A stretch of 64,000 nt of DNA from Cannabis sativa. Taxonomy: Eukaryota; Streptophyta; Magnoliopsida; Rosales; Cannabaceae. The DNA is taken from NCBI RefSeq assembly GCF_029168945.1, contig NC_083601.1:38801660-38865659 (forward strand). The letters run 5' to 3'. The first letter of the stretch is position 1, and each line of letters starts with the position of its first letter. The notes beneath the pieces were generated by a model. The model had not been told where the DNA came from. It saw only the letters and a program-made list of their open reading frames with translations, and ran no database searches. The translations under genes and the position numbers were made by a program. Below, one piece after another: positions 23,058-35,800 of this stretch.

Positions 23058-24007
23058 AGAATAATTAGCATTTTTGCCTTTAAATTTTTGACACTACATG
23101 ATTCTACCCCTTAAAATATACTGCTTCTTAAAAATTCTGTCGAAAATATAATTATGTCCTTTCTGTTAGGTTCTTTTTTACCGTTAAAAATTAAAATTTT
23201 TACCCTCTGAACTTTGACCAAAATAAAATTTTGCCTATTTTTATTAAAAAATATTAATTTTTAAAATTATTAAAAAACCGAATAAAAATATTAAATTTAC
23301 TTAAAAAAAATTTAAATTATTCCTAAAAAAATATTTTCAAACTTTATTCTATTTATAAATAAGTATCTTAAAAAATCAAACTAAAATTAGTGAAATTCAA
23401 TAAACTATTTGAACAAACTAAATTTTTTTGAAGAAAAAATCAAGTTTATTTATATTTATAAACACATATCTTAAAAAAATAATAAAAAAAATTTAAAAAT
23501 TGAATAAAAATATAAAATTATTTTGAAAAGTAAACTTTAAAATATTATATTTACTTAAACAAATCTAGGATTTTGGAGAAAAAAGATTTAAACTTGTTCA
23601 TGTAAAATTATTATTTTTTATATTTAAATAGATTTTTTAATAAAAAAATGATTTTTTAAATCGCTTAATTAGTTTTAAATTTTATTTTTTAAATCATTCA
23701 AAATAATTTATTTTTTAAAATATAAATTAATTTCTTAAGATCTACTAAAGAAAAATATTAGAATCTTTCTTATTTTAATCTTAAGGGTGTATTATTTGAT
23801 ACATATAGTTGTCAAAGTTTAGGGGACAAAGTTGTTAATTTATAAGACATCTCGACATTTAAACAGAATAATGAGACGAAATCTAACTAACATAAAGACT
23901 AAATTTTTGTATACGTAAAAGTTCAAGAGGAACCTTTAACAAACTATATATTTTAGGGGATAGAATCAGTATTGTCAAAAATTTTGGGCAAAATTAATAA
24001 TTATTCT
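23058..24007. mobile_element. Fold-back element, about 950 bp, related to the GGCTAATTAG family
   Basis: The left end AGAATAATTAGCATTTTTGC is complementary to the right end, which ends GGGCAAAATTAATAATTATTCT. The inner arms also pair (TTTTTGACACTACATGATTC against GAATCAGTATTGTCAAAAA). Arrangement and text resemble the 402-bp element at 24744-25145, with a longer AT-rich centre. There is no coding capacity. Flanking taattt repeats are too short to call a TSD. Confidence 0.6.
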
Positions 24008-24743
24008 GTAATTTATTATCGGGTTTCACTAATTTAATTTAATTTATTATTTGTCATTGGATCAAAATTTAATGATTTAATATTTTAAAATTAGTATTTA
24101 TAAAATTTCTATGGACTATTGATGGTGTCATGCGCATGGCTGTAAATGTGTGCGCGCTAATCCAGCTCATATTTTTGGACTTTTTAAAATACGGCTCGTA
24201 CCGTATCGAGCCATAAAAAAAATTATAGGTTGTATCGTGTTGTGTCATAAAAAAAAATATGAGTCATATCGTGGCGTGCAACAATTTTATAGGGTAGGCC
24301 TGACATGGCCCGTAAGTCTAATAATTTTTTAGGGTGCTCAGATTCGTGGCATGTTTAGATTTGTGTCATTTTTTATTCGGGTCAGCCCGTTTTTCTTAAA
24401 TAGACCAACCAGTTTTTTATACGGGCTCAAATTCATGCTCCATATTTTTATTACATTTAATAAGCTAAATACTAAAATATATATGTATTTTATAATTTTA
24501 ATTACTTTTATATTTTTTCAATAATTATACGCAATTATATAAAATATACTTGTAATTTTTATAATTTGATTATTATTATTATTATTTTAATTGATAAATA
24601 AATATTTATCATTGTTATTATTATTAAACTAGAAAACAAATCGCGCTTCGTGTATGGTTATATTTTGTTCAGTGATAATTAAGTTATAAAATTATATAAA
24701 ACTTCAAATTTTTATATTTTTATATAAATATATATTAATAAAA
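24008..24743. other. AT-rich intergenic with degenerate GGCC/CGGGCTC-type repeat
   Basis: Between two fold-back elements, 24130-24440 contains degraded text of the common plant type cgtaccgtatcgagcc / gggtcagcccg. It is probably an old interspersed repeat fragment. No gene. Confidence 0.35.
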
Positions 24744-25145
24744 GGCTAATTAGGATTTTTTTTCCCCAAACTTTGACATGTACCAAATCATGTCTCCTGA
24801 ACTTTTAAGGTTGTTAAAAATGCCCCTTGAACTATTGAAATTGTTGGATTTAAGGTTTTTTGTCCAATTTTAGTAAAAAAAGTCTAACATAAAAATGAAA
24901 GTTTAGGGGAGATTTAGTACGTGTCAAAATTCGAAGGACATGATTTGGTAGTTATCAAAGTTTGGGGAGCATAATTTAGTACATATAAAGAATCACTGGA
25001 ATAGTAAAATTGAATAAAATTAGACAAAAGTCTTTAAATCTAACAATCTCAATAGATCAAGGAGAATTTTTAACGGCCAGAAAAGTTCAAGCGGCATGAG
25101 ATTTGGTGCATGTTAAAGTTCAGGGGCCAAAAGTTTTAATTAGCC
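24744..25145. mobile_element. Mutator-type fold-back MITE, GGCTAATTAG family (402 bp, 9-bp TSD)
   Basis: The left end GGCTAATTAGGATTTTTTTT and the right end (reverse complement GGCTAATTAAAACTTTTGGC) open long inverted arms that include CTTTGACATGTACCAAATCA and its complement. The perfect 9-bp direct repeat TTAATAAAA flanks the element (24735-24743, 25146-25154). Related copies are at 59074-59472 and, more diverged, at 23058-24007. Confidence 0.85.
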
Positions 25146-25921
25146 TTAATAAAATGAGTAACTATTTTACTAAATTTTCACTTTTTACCCTTAATAATGT
25201 AATAAAAATGAATTAATATTATAAAATGATTTTAAATTTAAAAACGTCGCTTATAGTATAGGGTACGGTTTAAAACTGTCGGCTATACCCTTTTATACGC
25301 GACAGTTTTAAACTGTCGTGAAGTCCACAAAAATCGTCGCTTATTTTACCCGTTTTGCGACAGTCGTATAGACGATGGTTATAGAAACCGACAAGAATAC
25401 TTTAAACAATTATTTAAAAATATCGAGAAAAACTATTTCTGTTATAGTGGGTCATACTTGTGTCTTTTGAGTTTGTACCAATTTACAACACTACTATGCA
25501 TGTGGCTATTGTGCATGGATGCTCTAAGAGACTTTTTGTTTGAAAGAAGAAGACAAAACTCTTGGGTATCAATCCAAACTCACATCAAAAGAGGGAGTAA
25601 GTGTTGTCTTTGAATATAATTTTTTCCTACTGTATTAGCTAGTGTGATACTTTTTGGAAAAGTGCCTGAAAATAAATTAATTCGGGTAAACTTAGGCTTA
25701 AATTGGTCAATATTATACTAATGAGTGGTCCAACAAAGTAGAAGAACGAAAATGACAAAGAATTTAACTTGATCATTATCTCCACAAGAAAAAGTAGAAT
25801 AATAATACTTTTTTTTAATGAAAAGTAGAATATACTTTATTTGATGAGAGAAAACCATAATAATAAGAAACCATTACATATATTTATATGATATATAGGC
25901 AGAGCGATAGATTAACTCCTT
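25146..25921. other. Intergenic, with a possible CACTA-type terminus
   Basis: 25228-25448 has GTCGC/GCGAC-rich repeats and ends in TTTCTGTTATAGTG. In reverse complement this reads CACTATAACAGAAA, like a CACTA-superfamily end, but no opposite end was found. Downstream, AATAAA on the minus strand (25836-25841) could serve the small gene ending at 25922. Confidence 0.3.
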
Positions 25922-26359
25922 CTAATCCTTATTTATAATGTTACTAGTATTAATCTTCTTTGTATCATCGTTAGGTGCTAATCCTTCAATATTATTCATG
26001 TTGCGAGAGTTTTGATCAGTATCACCAGCGGCCTTCCCACTACCACTACTCCCCCCACCGCCGTTAGTTCTTTGGCCTCCGCCCTTGGTGATAGGAGCTT
26101 TTCTGGATTCAGCACGCCTCCTAACAAAAAATCAATAATATACATTTTTGAGAGTGATATAGAGTTAAAAATTAGTAAAATTAAACTTGAGAAAAATTTT
26201 CATACTAATAATTAATAAATTAGGAGCATGATGATGAGTTTAAAGTGCTAACGCAATAGTGGCGGTACTACTAAGGTAGATAGGCTTCGGCCAAGTCAGC
26301 CCCCTAACGGCGGCGATGGTGTTCGGCACAAAGCTGCGGAGTAGTAGCGTCAGAGCCAT
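25922..26359 (-). CDS. Candidate small two-exon gene, 101-aa organelle-type protein, unknown function
   Basis: Exon 1 is 26359-26253 (ATG...GC) and exon 2 is 26120-25922 (G...TAG). The 132-bp intron has a gttagc donor and a ttttttgttag acceptor, and phase 2 joins GC+G into an Ala codon. The total is 306 nt. The product starts MALTLLLRSFVPNTIAAVRG, an amphipathic Arg-containing leader without acidic residues, and continues RRAESRKAPITKGGGQRTNG, then a Gly/Ser stretch and a hydrophilic tail ending NIINKD. Both exons stand out as GC-richer than the surrounding DNA. A TATATATA box lies at 26437-26430 (about 75 nt upstream of the ATG), and AATAAA lies 81 nt past the stop. I do not recognise the family. 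It could be a small mitochondrial protein gene or a chance assembly, so the confidence is moderate. Confidence 0.55.
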
Positions 26360-28116
26360 ATATAAAGATTATAATAATAATAACAATTAATAATAGAGAG
26401 AATTAGAGGTAGTGATATATAAAGAGGGGTATATATAATTAGACAAAGTTACACTGGGATGGGGTACGAATATGATAGGGTTAATAATTGGTGGTCACTG
26501 GTGAGCATGTGGGAGTATAAAATAATAATATATTTTGTAATTATATTCATATATAGAGAATTGTTAAAAGAAACGTGTTAAGTATTAGTTTTAAAGCATT
26601 CTTATTAAGTATTAGTGTGCTTAGTATTTTTTAGACATTTCGTTTTGTTATTGATTAACGATATTCTTTAAAAGTTAATACAATAAATTATATATTTGAT
26701 ACTTAATTAGACTAATAATTATATTAATATGTAGGAGGGTACTAGGTACTACTAGTGCCCTTTAGTATTTTTTTTTTTTATCATATTGTTATTGGTACAA
26801 TTTGATATTAAATCTCACTTATTTTACTTTAATAAATATTATGAAAAATCGCTAACTAATTATAGGATGACACTCTATCATGATGCTAGATACTATGAGT
26901 AATTCATAACAATATTTTATCGCTATTGGTGTAATTAAATATACATTTTATAAAGTTGACAATACATTTTTTTATGTGTATATATAAGTATTATTAATTA
27001 GCTATGTGATGAAAAAATCGGCTTAAAGGACAATCTTACGACGTACTAAGTCTTATTTTAGTGATTTCTACTAATTTGCAGGAGAGACTTTTGAGTGTTA
27101 AATTGTAATATGTATGAGATGAGAAATGCTAAAGGGCACCACTGGTGCCTATCACCTTCCTACGTGTCAATATCGTTATTGGTGCAATTAAGTATCGGGT
27201 CCCATATAGTTTAATATAATAATTTTTATAGAGTATCGCTAGCCAATTGCAAGTCGACACATTTAGAAAGTGCTAGGCACCACTGGTGCCCAATAGCAAT
27301 GCTCGTATGAGATTTTATCTTAAAAATTGGTAATAGAAATAATAGTTAATGAATCTTTTATATTTTATTATATTTTTACACATTAATAATGTGAGAGCTT
27401 ATTTTCAAAAAAAAAAATAATGTGAGAGCTTTAATATTCTCTCTCTAATAAAAATTTTATTTGCTCACCATCTTGAACAATTTTTGCCTCACTATATTCC
27501 TTATTGCAAGAATGCAAGTGTCTTTTTTACTCTATTTTTTTTTTTTTTGCTTTACTATTATTCTTGAATTATAATTGATTTTTTTTTTACTTTGAGTCTA
27601 ATTTTTTGTGAATCAATTTTTTTTTTTTTTTTTTTGATTTAGTGGCTTTTTTTTAGCTCTATTTTTTTTGGGTCGAATAATTTTTTTTTTTTTTTGGTTT
27701 AATATTATTTTCGAATTATATGGAATATTTTCATAATTCACACAAACTTTCCTATATTTATTGGAAGACTTTGACGATAATAATAATCACTTTTTATATA
27801 TAATATATAGGGTTAAGTTGAAAAATGCTTCTTTTATTAATCAATTAACTAAATTTGTCTCTAATTTTATATTTATTTGAAACATACCTCTTTTTATGTG
27901 TATTGTACCCAAAATACCCAGACATAAGAGAGTCACATGGAGAGTATCTTGAAATTACAGGGGCAAAATTGGTACAATGTTTAAAAAAATAGGTAAAAAT
28001 AATAGACTTTAAAAAAGAGGGTAAAAATGAAAGAGAACAACATAAAAAGGGTATAGAGTGTAATTTCCTCTAATATATATATGAGAAATAATTGAGGAGT
28101 ACTCCTGAGTACGGTG
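26360..28116. other. Intergenic with scattered MITE relics
   Basis: 26570-26900 carries diverged text resembling the 27121-27304 MITE (ctaggtactactagtgccct). T-rich tracts fill 27530-27700. 27812-28070 is a repeat that is also found at about 505-870, where it is split by MITE copy 1. No gene is supported. Confidence 0.4.
27121..27304. mobile_element. Mutator-type MITE, copy 2 (184 bp, 9-bp TSD)
   Basis: Begins GAGAAATGCTAAAGGGCACC and ends GGTGCCCAATAGCAATGCTC, like the copy at 574-754 throughout its length. The perfect 9-bp direct repeat GTATGAGAT lies at 27112-27120 and 27305-27313. The sub-terminal GGCACCACTGGTGCC is itself palindromic. Confidence 0.88.
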
Positions 28117-28310
28117 CAGGGCCGGCCTTGAAACAAAGTGGGCCATAGGGAAAAATAAAATTTTGGGCCCTTATGCTAGAAAAAATGTGGTATTTTCAAA
28201 ATCAGTAAAAAAAATTGTATAATTTTAAAAGAGGAAAAAAAAAATTGGGCCCCTGGACTGAGTGGGCCCTAGGCACAGGCCTAACCCGCCTATGCCGAGG
28301 GTCGGACCTG
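28117..28310. mobile_element. hAT-type MITE (194 bp)
   Basis: The left end CAGGGCCGGCC and the right end, reverse complement CAGGTCCGACC, form a short TIR with the CAGGG start typical of plant hAT elements. Flanks AGTACGGTG and AGTACGTG are an 8-bp TSD with one inserted G. The interior has paired GGGCC-rich blocks (AGTGGGCC near both ends). No ORF. Confidence 0.75.
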
Positions 28311-29888
28311 AGTACGTGGTCTGAATATGACGAGTGAGTAAATAAAAAGAAAAAAAATAGTATAAATCATAAATAGTTATTGAGATCAAAGAAATTCAAA
28401 TTAATATTAAGTACTAATTATTTGATATATTTCGAGGTACGTACTTTTAATTAATTAAAATTATTTAATCAGTCTTATATATAGAGTTCCAGTTCCTAAT
28501 TACTACCGCTTTGCTATGGAAATTATACATATACTAGTTAGTACTTATTATGTAGGGCATATATATAGTGTTTCATTACATATAAAATATTTCAATAATA
28601 TATAATGATGGATAGGCCTTATTAATTGATCAATTACTCATCACTAAGCCTGTGTGTGGTTGTGTGGATCTGATCTTATCTTATCAAGCATTATATGAAA
28701 TGAAATAATTTAATGACTATTATATCTTCCTTTTCCTTTCGCTATATAAGGGACAACGCTTGCCGTTTCCAAAAAAGAAAAAACAATGCTTGTTTATTTC
28801 TGAGTGGACTGTGGGACTTCCATCTACTTAAATTTACATACATAATACATATGTATGTGACATTGACATATGAATTATTGATCATTTTCTGTCCTTTTTC
28901 TCTCTCCCCCCAAAAACCATATACATTCTCTCTTAATTACTTTTTATTTTCTCTCTGCTTTTTTGTAAGTTGTAACATTCAAAATGTTAAGCCAATTCCC
29001 CTAAATTATTATTATTATTATTATTATTAAAGATTCTTCTTCTCTTTGAAACAGTAAACATATATAAATTGTGAACTTCTAATATATGATCAACAAAATT
29101 ACTTTTTATTTTTTGTAAGGGGCATCAATTAATATTAACTTATTTCCACGTGATCCACGAAAGTACCCTTACGTAGTGTATGTGTATCATCTTATATTTT
29201 TAGCTATTATAAACAAAATAAGATTAGTTGTATGTGCTTATCAATATTAGATGATGTGCGCTAGCTTCAATAATATATTTATGGTAATAATTGAGAATAA
29301 TATTGTACATATAATTGTAAACAAATAGGACAGGAGTGGAATATGCATTATTTTCAAAAGGTAGGATATTTCATAGTTGCTAGGGCCTCGCCTAATAATC
29401 ATTTTAAGAATATATAATTACTAATTTTAGTTTTTGAATTTTCGACATTACTAATCTTACCTTTTAATTTAGTTTTTAATTTTTTTTTTTATGAATTTTT
29501 CCTATAAAAACACTCTTTAAAAGAAGGAAAAAAAAATTATATTTGTGCACATAGTAAGAAGCCATAAAATCTATAATTTCCTCTTCTGTTAAATAAAAAT
29601 AAAAGTAAATTAAAGAATTATAATTATGCTGTACATGTTGCGACAAAAAAGAATGTCAATCTTATTAATTTCTCCATGTTTTAACTATTAGTGTAAACCA
29701 AAAAAAGAAAAATATTTATTAAAACCCATCAAAACTTATCATAATTAAACCTAAGACATTATATGCAAAAAAAAAAAAACAAACAAACAAAAAACAAAAC
29801 AAATCAGAAACATTACAATACTGTTTTTAATCATGAGCTCATAAATTAGAAACACAATTAAATATATTAAGGCCTATATATATAATTA
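28311..29888. other. Intergenic, 3' side of the copper amine oxidase gene
   Basis: AT-rich and without a supported gene. An (ATT)n microsatellite lies at about 29004-29028. The last few hundred bases are presumably 3' UTR of the amine oxidase gene that ends at 29889. Confidence 0.4.
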
Positions 29889-32800
29889 TTAATGGGCGGT
29901 GCAATTTGGCCAAGGCACATGCTTAGCTTGTATGACTTTGAGCACTGGATTTCTCTCAAAGAAATTAGTTGGGCGAAGCTCAAATCCACCGGTCAGAGTC
30001 GGCATCACTGGGTACTCTTCTTGGGTAGGTACATGATGAAAACCAATGGTGTACCACAACACAATGTCCTTGTTTTCAATCTTTCTATTTCTGCACATTA
30101 TTATTATACATATATATTGAATAACACACTAATAAGTAATTAGGTAACAAATTAATTAAGATGTTACATATAAATATGTGTACCTGAGGCTCCAAATGGC
30201 CAAATTATCTTCTCCTCGGCTTTGGCTAACAAATTTCCCGCCAGCCCATTTCTCAGATTTGTTATAAGGTGTAACCCAAATGTTGTAATTTGTAAAAGGA
30301 GCTCGAATTTGCGGGTAATCGTCACTTGTTAAAAGAGGAATTGTAGCTGAGCCAGGCATTAAACGATAACCGATTTCATTTCCCACTTTGGTTTTTATGT
30401 TAGGATTTACCACTGCAAACTCTGATGGCCTTAAACCCACATTCAATCTTGCTTCCAATTCAGTTTTGGCAGTTTTTTTAGTGATAGTCCAATAACTTTT
30501 CCTTGGTGAGCTGTGATCGCTCACTCTTTTGGTCACTAAATCGGTCTTCACAAAGGAGTTTTCTTGACCATCCACGTCAAGATCTAGGTAATAATTTAAG
30601 AAATGGTCATGGTGTGTGGCAATTGTGTTTTCTGCTAGTAGTGCACCATAAAGGTCTTCTTTTATTTGATCTACATGGGTGTGTGGAACTCCCTTTGTAG
30701 CTAATACTCCAGTAAGTCCAACCTGTCTCACAAACCAATAATAATAATATATATAAGTCCTTGATCAAAGATATAATATTATTTAAAAGAGTGTAATATA
30801 TAAATATTATGTACACAGGTTAATATTATACCATTTGGTGGAATAGAAATGATTGTTATTGGAAATGTAGAGTATAATATAACCAGTGAACTCGTGTGTA
30901 CGCTCAGTGCATGAAATATATTGTCAAACATAGAATTAATGTAATTATTAGTAAAGAGAAGATTAAACAGGGCATTTAAATTGGTTTGAATCTTTGTAAA
31001 TATAGAAAACAATCAGACATTTTGAAGAGGTGCTGTTAGAATGTACGTAATTGTTTTGGAGGAATATAAACTTTGCTGATTCATAAAAAGAAATATGTAT
31101 GTATATATATATATTTATATATATCAACAAGAGAATGAGAAGAGCCATTGTATTGGAACATACCCCAACTTTAATGGATCCACTAGGCTTGAATTCCCAA
31201 TCATTAATGTAGTCATAATTACCCACCGTTGAAACCATTCTCACCACTAGGCTCACATCTTGCCTCACTTCCCTTACCTGAGATTTACATATAAATTTAT
31301 TAAATACAAAACAAATATTTATATATATATATATATATACATTGTTAGAATGTTAAAATTAATTGTATGATTTAGTAGATGCAATTTTATCTTAAAATTA
31401 ATTGGTAATAAAAAAAATAATTTATTTGGTATTTTATTTTTACACATTAACAGTGCGGAATTAATTCTACATCATCCTCATATTTGGACTTAAAAAATAT
31501 GGGTATAACAGACGACCGACTTTTAAAAGACCAAATGATCGAGCGTGACATTTGAAAGAATTCTAGAAGGCCAAATTAGGAAATTTTTAGATTTTTAAAA
31601 CAGGTTAAGGACCTCAATACTAAAAATTGGTACACTTTAGCTGAAAAATTCAAAATAGAGGTTAAAGGTGGCAACAATGAAAGTTTTTAATTGCTCTGAT
31701 ACCATGTTAAAATTATAAGATGCATAGGGTTCTACATCAAAATTAATTGACAATTAGAAGAGTAGCTCATTCATATCTTAGATATGGTATTATTTTTCTA
31801 AATATTAGTGATGTAGAATTATTATTTCTAATACATCTTCCTCATGTTTGGACCTAAATGAATGTGTAATGAATGATATTTAAGATACATAAGGCCGAAC
31901 GTCATATTTGAATAAAAATAGAAAATTTGTGGGTTATTTGTTGATTTTTTGAAACATATCAAAAATCTCAATATGTTAGAATTTAAAAATCTATATAATA
32001 ATAATGTGCATGATGTTTTATCTCAAAAAATTAATTAACTGAATAACTTATATTTATTTTATAGTATTTTTTTTACACTGTATTAGATTAACTCCAATAA
32101 TTATGTACCACATAATAATTAATTACTAATAGAACAAAAGAACAAATTGATTATAACATTCAGATTTAAGATATATATATATGTATTTACATATATATAT
32201 ATATTAAACACATTAATATACTTATTGACTATGATTTCAATTCATTGCAAAATAATGTCATGCTAGAGTATATTTATTTACAACTTGTTAATAATAGGCT
32301 AAATATGTGTATTGTTTTTGTATAAATTATAAATTTTTCGAAACATTCGATACATAATTAAAAAATATTTTAATTTCACTACTTATGAAAGAGAAAAAGC
32401 TAAAATTTTGTTTAAGATTATTTATGGAAAATAACATAACTAACATTTATTATTTTTTGTTTAAGAGAGTACCTAAGACTAATAATAATCACGAGTCATG
32501 ATCACTCGGCGCATATACAAAAATTGTTAATTAATTTGAGTTTTAACAATAAAATAATCCGATTGGTGAGAATTGAAGCAATGTGATGTGAATGTGATAC
32601 GTAAACATTATTTATATATAATTGGTATTAATATATTAGAATATTTGTGATATATATGTTCACATGACACACACTTATGATAATATATCTTATCTTAAAT
32701 AAAGAGATTGGTTAAAATTATATCACATAAGTGTGTTAAATTTTTGTATGAATCATGTGTGTGAATATTATTACTCATGTATATTTAATATTGTATTATT

Positions 32801-35800
32801 ATAGTAATATTTGTATACCTCTCCCTCATGGAGGCCAGATTCGGTGTGACGCCACATGATGTGCCCAGCATGCTGTTCAAATATGCAAAAAGCATTAGAA
32901 ATCTGAACAGGGTTGCCATTTTCATCAGCATAATAGGCATCCATGAAAACAGCATTGTGTGGGCAATCAGCCAGTGGCTCCAACGACACTGCGGATTGGC
33001 CAAAACCATCTTCTCCACAATCAAAATAGGTTCTGAAGTAAACTTCCTCAGTTGGATCCATATAAGGCACAAACATTTCTGATACATATCCTCTGTACAA
33101 TACTCTTCGATACTTGTGCTTCTCTATGTCGTAGATTGAAGCTAGTGATATTACTGGCCCAACACGTGAATCGAATCCCACGTGGAAACCCCAATTAGCC
33201 CACCTACATTTGTTAATTGTTAATTGTAAAAATATGATTTTTTAATGGGAAATTTTATTTACACCCCAAAATTTTTTAAATACACCCCATTTTAATAATT
33301 TTTATTTTATATAAAATTTATATCTTTAATTTTACTAAGTATTTTTAACTTTTTTCTTTCAATTTATATTCTTAAAAAATATACCTATCAAACAAAATTA
33401 AATTACATTTAAAAAATTATGACAAAAAAATTAAAAATAAAAAATTATATGAAATTTTCTTAGAAAAAAATTAAAAAATATATACATGAGTTAGAAAAAA
33501 TTATAAAAATAAAATCAAAATAAGTATTGAAATTAACATAAAATAATGTGAGGAAAAAATTTTAAAAAAATATTAAGAGTAATTTTTAAAAATTATTTAA
33601 GTTTATATTTTTTTTAATATTGAGGTGTATTTATAATTTTATGGGGTGCAAATATAACTCCCCTTTTTTAATTTTAGAAATAAATAATATAAAATACTTA
33701 ATTACCCTTTTATAGTAATTTATTACCCTCTTGTTAGTGTAAGGTAGTTTGTTATTCTTATCTGATTTTCTCTTATTTTTGTTCAATTTTTTTCATAAAA
33801 TAACCTTTTTGAAAAAAAAAAATCATATTTTTAGATCTTTCACATATTTTGCTAAGATATACTTAAAAGTTATTCTTAAGTAATAATGACTTAGTAAACA
33901 ATTTTTAATAAATTAAATAAATATTTAGTCAAATTTAAGAATTATTTTGTTAGATATACCAAAATATTATGCACACTGTTAGAGATTTTATAACAATAGA
34001 AGAAAATCAAGATTTATTACAACTCTATTGTAAAATAATACAAGGACTAAAATAAGAGATTGATTAAATATATGTTACAATACATATATATACACTATAT
34101 ATATCACATATATATATGAAAGGTAGAAGAGAAGATTACAACACATGTAATATAATATATATATATATATAACAAAGAGAATAATATATGTATATATATA
34201 TAAATACTCACTCACAACCTTGAGTGTAGATTAGTGGGGATCACCATGACTTGAACAAGGTATTACACCTTTGTCCAAAAGCTTATTTCCCCCTATCTCT
34301 AAGCACTAAGGGAACTCTCTAGGAAATAGCTTTGGGAATTATCAAGCCTTAGAGTTTTCTAGCAAAGTGCTTTCTTGATAGAAAACTTGACATCTCTTAC
34401 AAATGAGCACCAAAGACCTCCTTTTATAATGTATAGGTGATCACTTAGAATTCAAAATATACAACACTCATTTCTCTCATATAAATGAGTATTAATATAG
34501 TTTGTAACAACTATATTTCATACCATTTGAATCCTATCATCAAATTGTGTAACAACCCTTTTATTACACTAATAATGTGTGATCAACACATGAGTTACAA
34601 GTGACAACAAATTATAACTCCTCTCCAAGTTACAACATGTAGGTTACAAAAGTGTAGGTTATAAAATCATAGGTTACACATTTATTTACTATACACTTAA
34701 TATATATTATTCACATATATTTATCACATTTTAATCTACTTTATTATTATATTATAAAATAATATAACACACACCTCAGGCCAAATAAGCATTATCTGCT
34801 AGATATACCCCCACAAAAAATTTGCACACTCCAATATTATATATAAGAATGCTGTTGGGAAAAAAAAAACGAAAAAAAAAAGGAATACGTACTTATTATT
34901 ATTGAAATATTTTTATGAATATATAGTGTTGAGAGTTATTATTATTATTGTTTAAAAAATGTTGTATTTTACACTATTAAGTAATTACATTTTGAAAAAT
35001 TATTTTAAAATACTATTAAAGTAATATGGATAATAATTAACACATGACATATAATAATAATTGAAAAATATTAAGCAATACCATGAAATATTATTATGGG
35101 TATACTAAATTAATATCAAATCACATATATTTTAATTTAATAAATAATAACAAAAAATCAGTAAATACTTTAAAAGCACCACATTAAGTCCGTGAAGGAG
35201 CCAAAAACAATGCTCATCACAATTTTATATAAATTGGACACAGAATAAGACACAAATATGGGAAACAGATCCAGTTTTCTAATAATTCTATATTTAATTA
35301 CTATTATTATTAATTACATAAAATTATTTTACAAAAAAGAGAATTTGTTTATTATTTATTTTAATTATCTTTGTACCTAGCATTGTTATATTAGACACAA
35401 TATTTGTCCAAAAAAAACATGGTAAGGTTGTAAAGTAGCTAGCTAGTTTAAATTAAATTATAGCATGCGTATCACATTTCATTGCTATTCTTTATGTTTC
35501 AATGTTTGAAGATATAGAATAAAATAATTAATATAAATTAAAACACACAGTGGGGGTAATGATTATATATATATATAGTTATTACTTGATTGTATGCCCG
35601 TCAAGCTTGAATCCAGGGCCATTCGGAGACTCTGAAGCGACGGCACTGAGTCGGGGACCGAAAGGTGGGCGTTGCTTTGACATTTGATACTCAGTCCCTT
35701 CGGCCTTGGGCACCGGAACCCTAATCCTATCCTGATAATCAACAATCTTGATATTATCAAGGTCAACCACCATTGTTATACCCTCAATAGGTCTCAAGTA

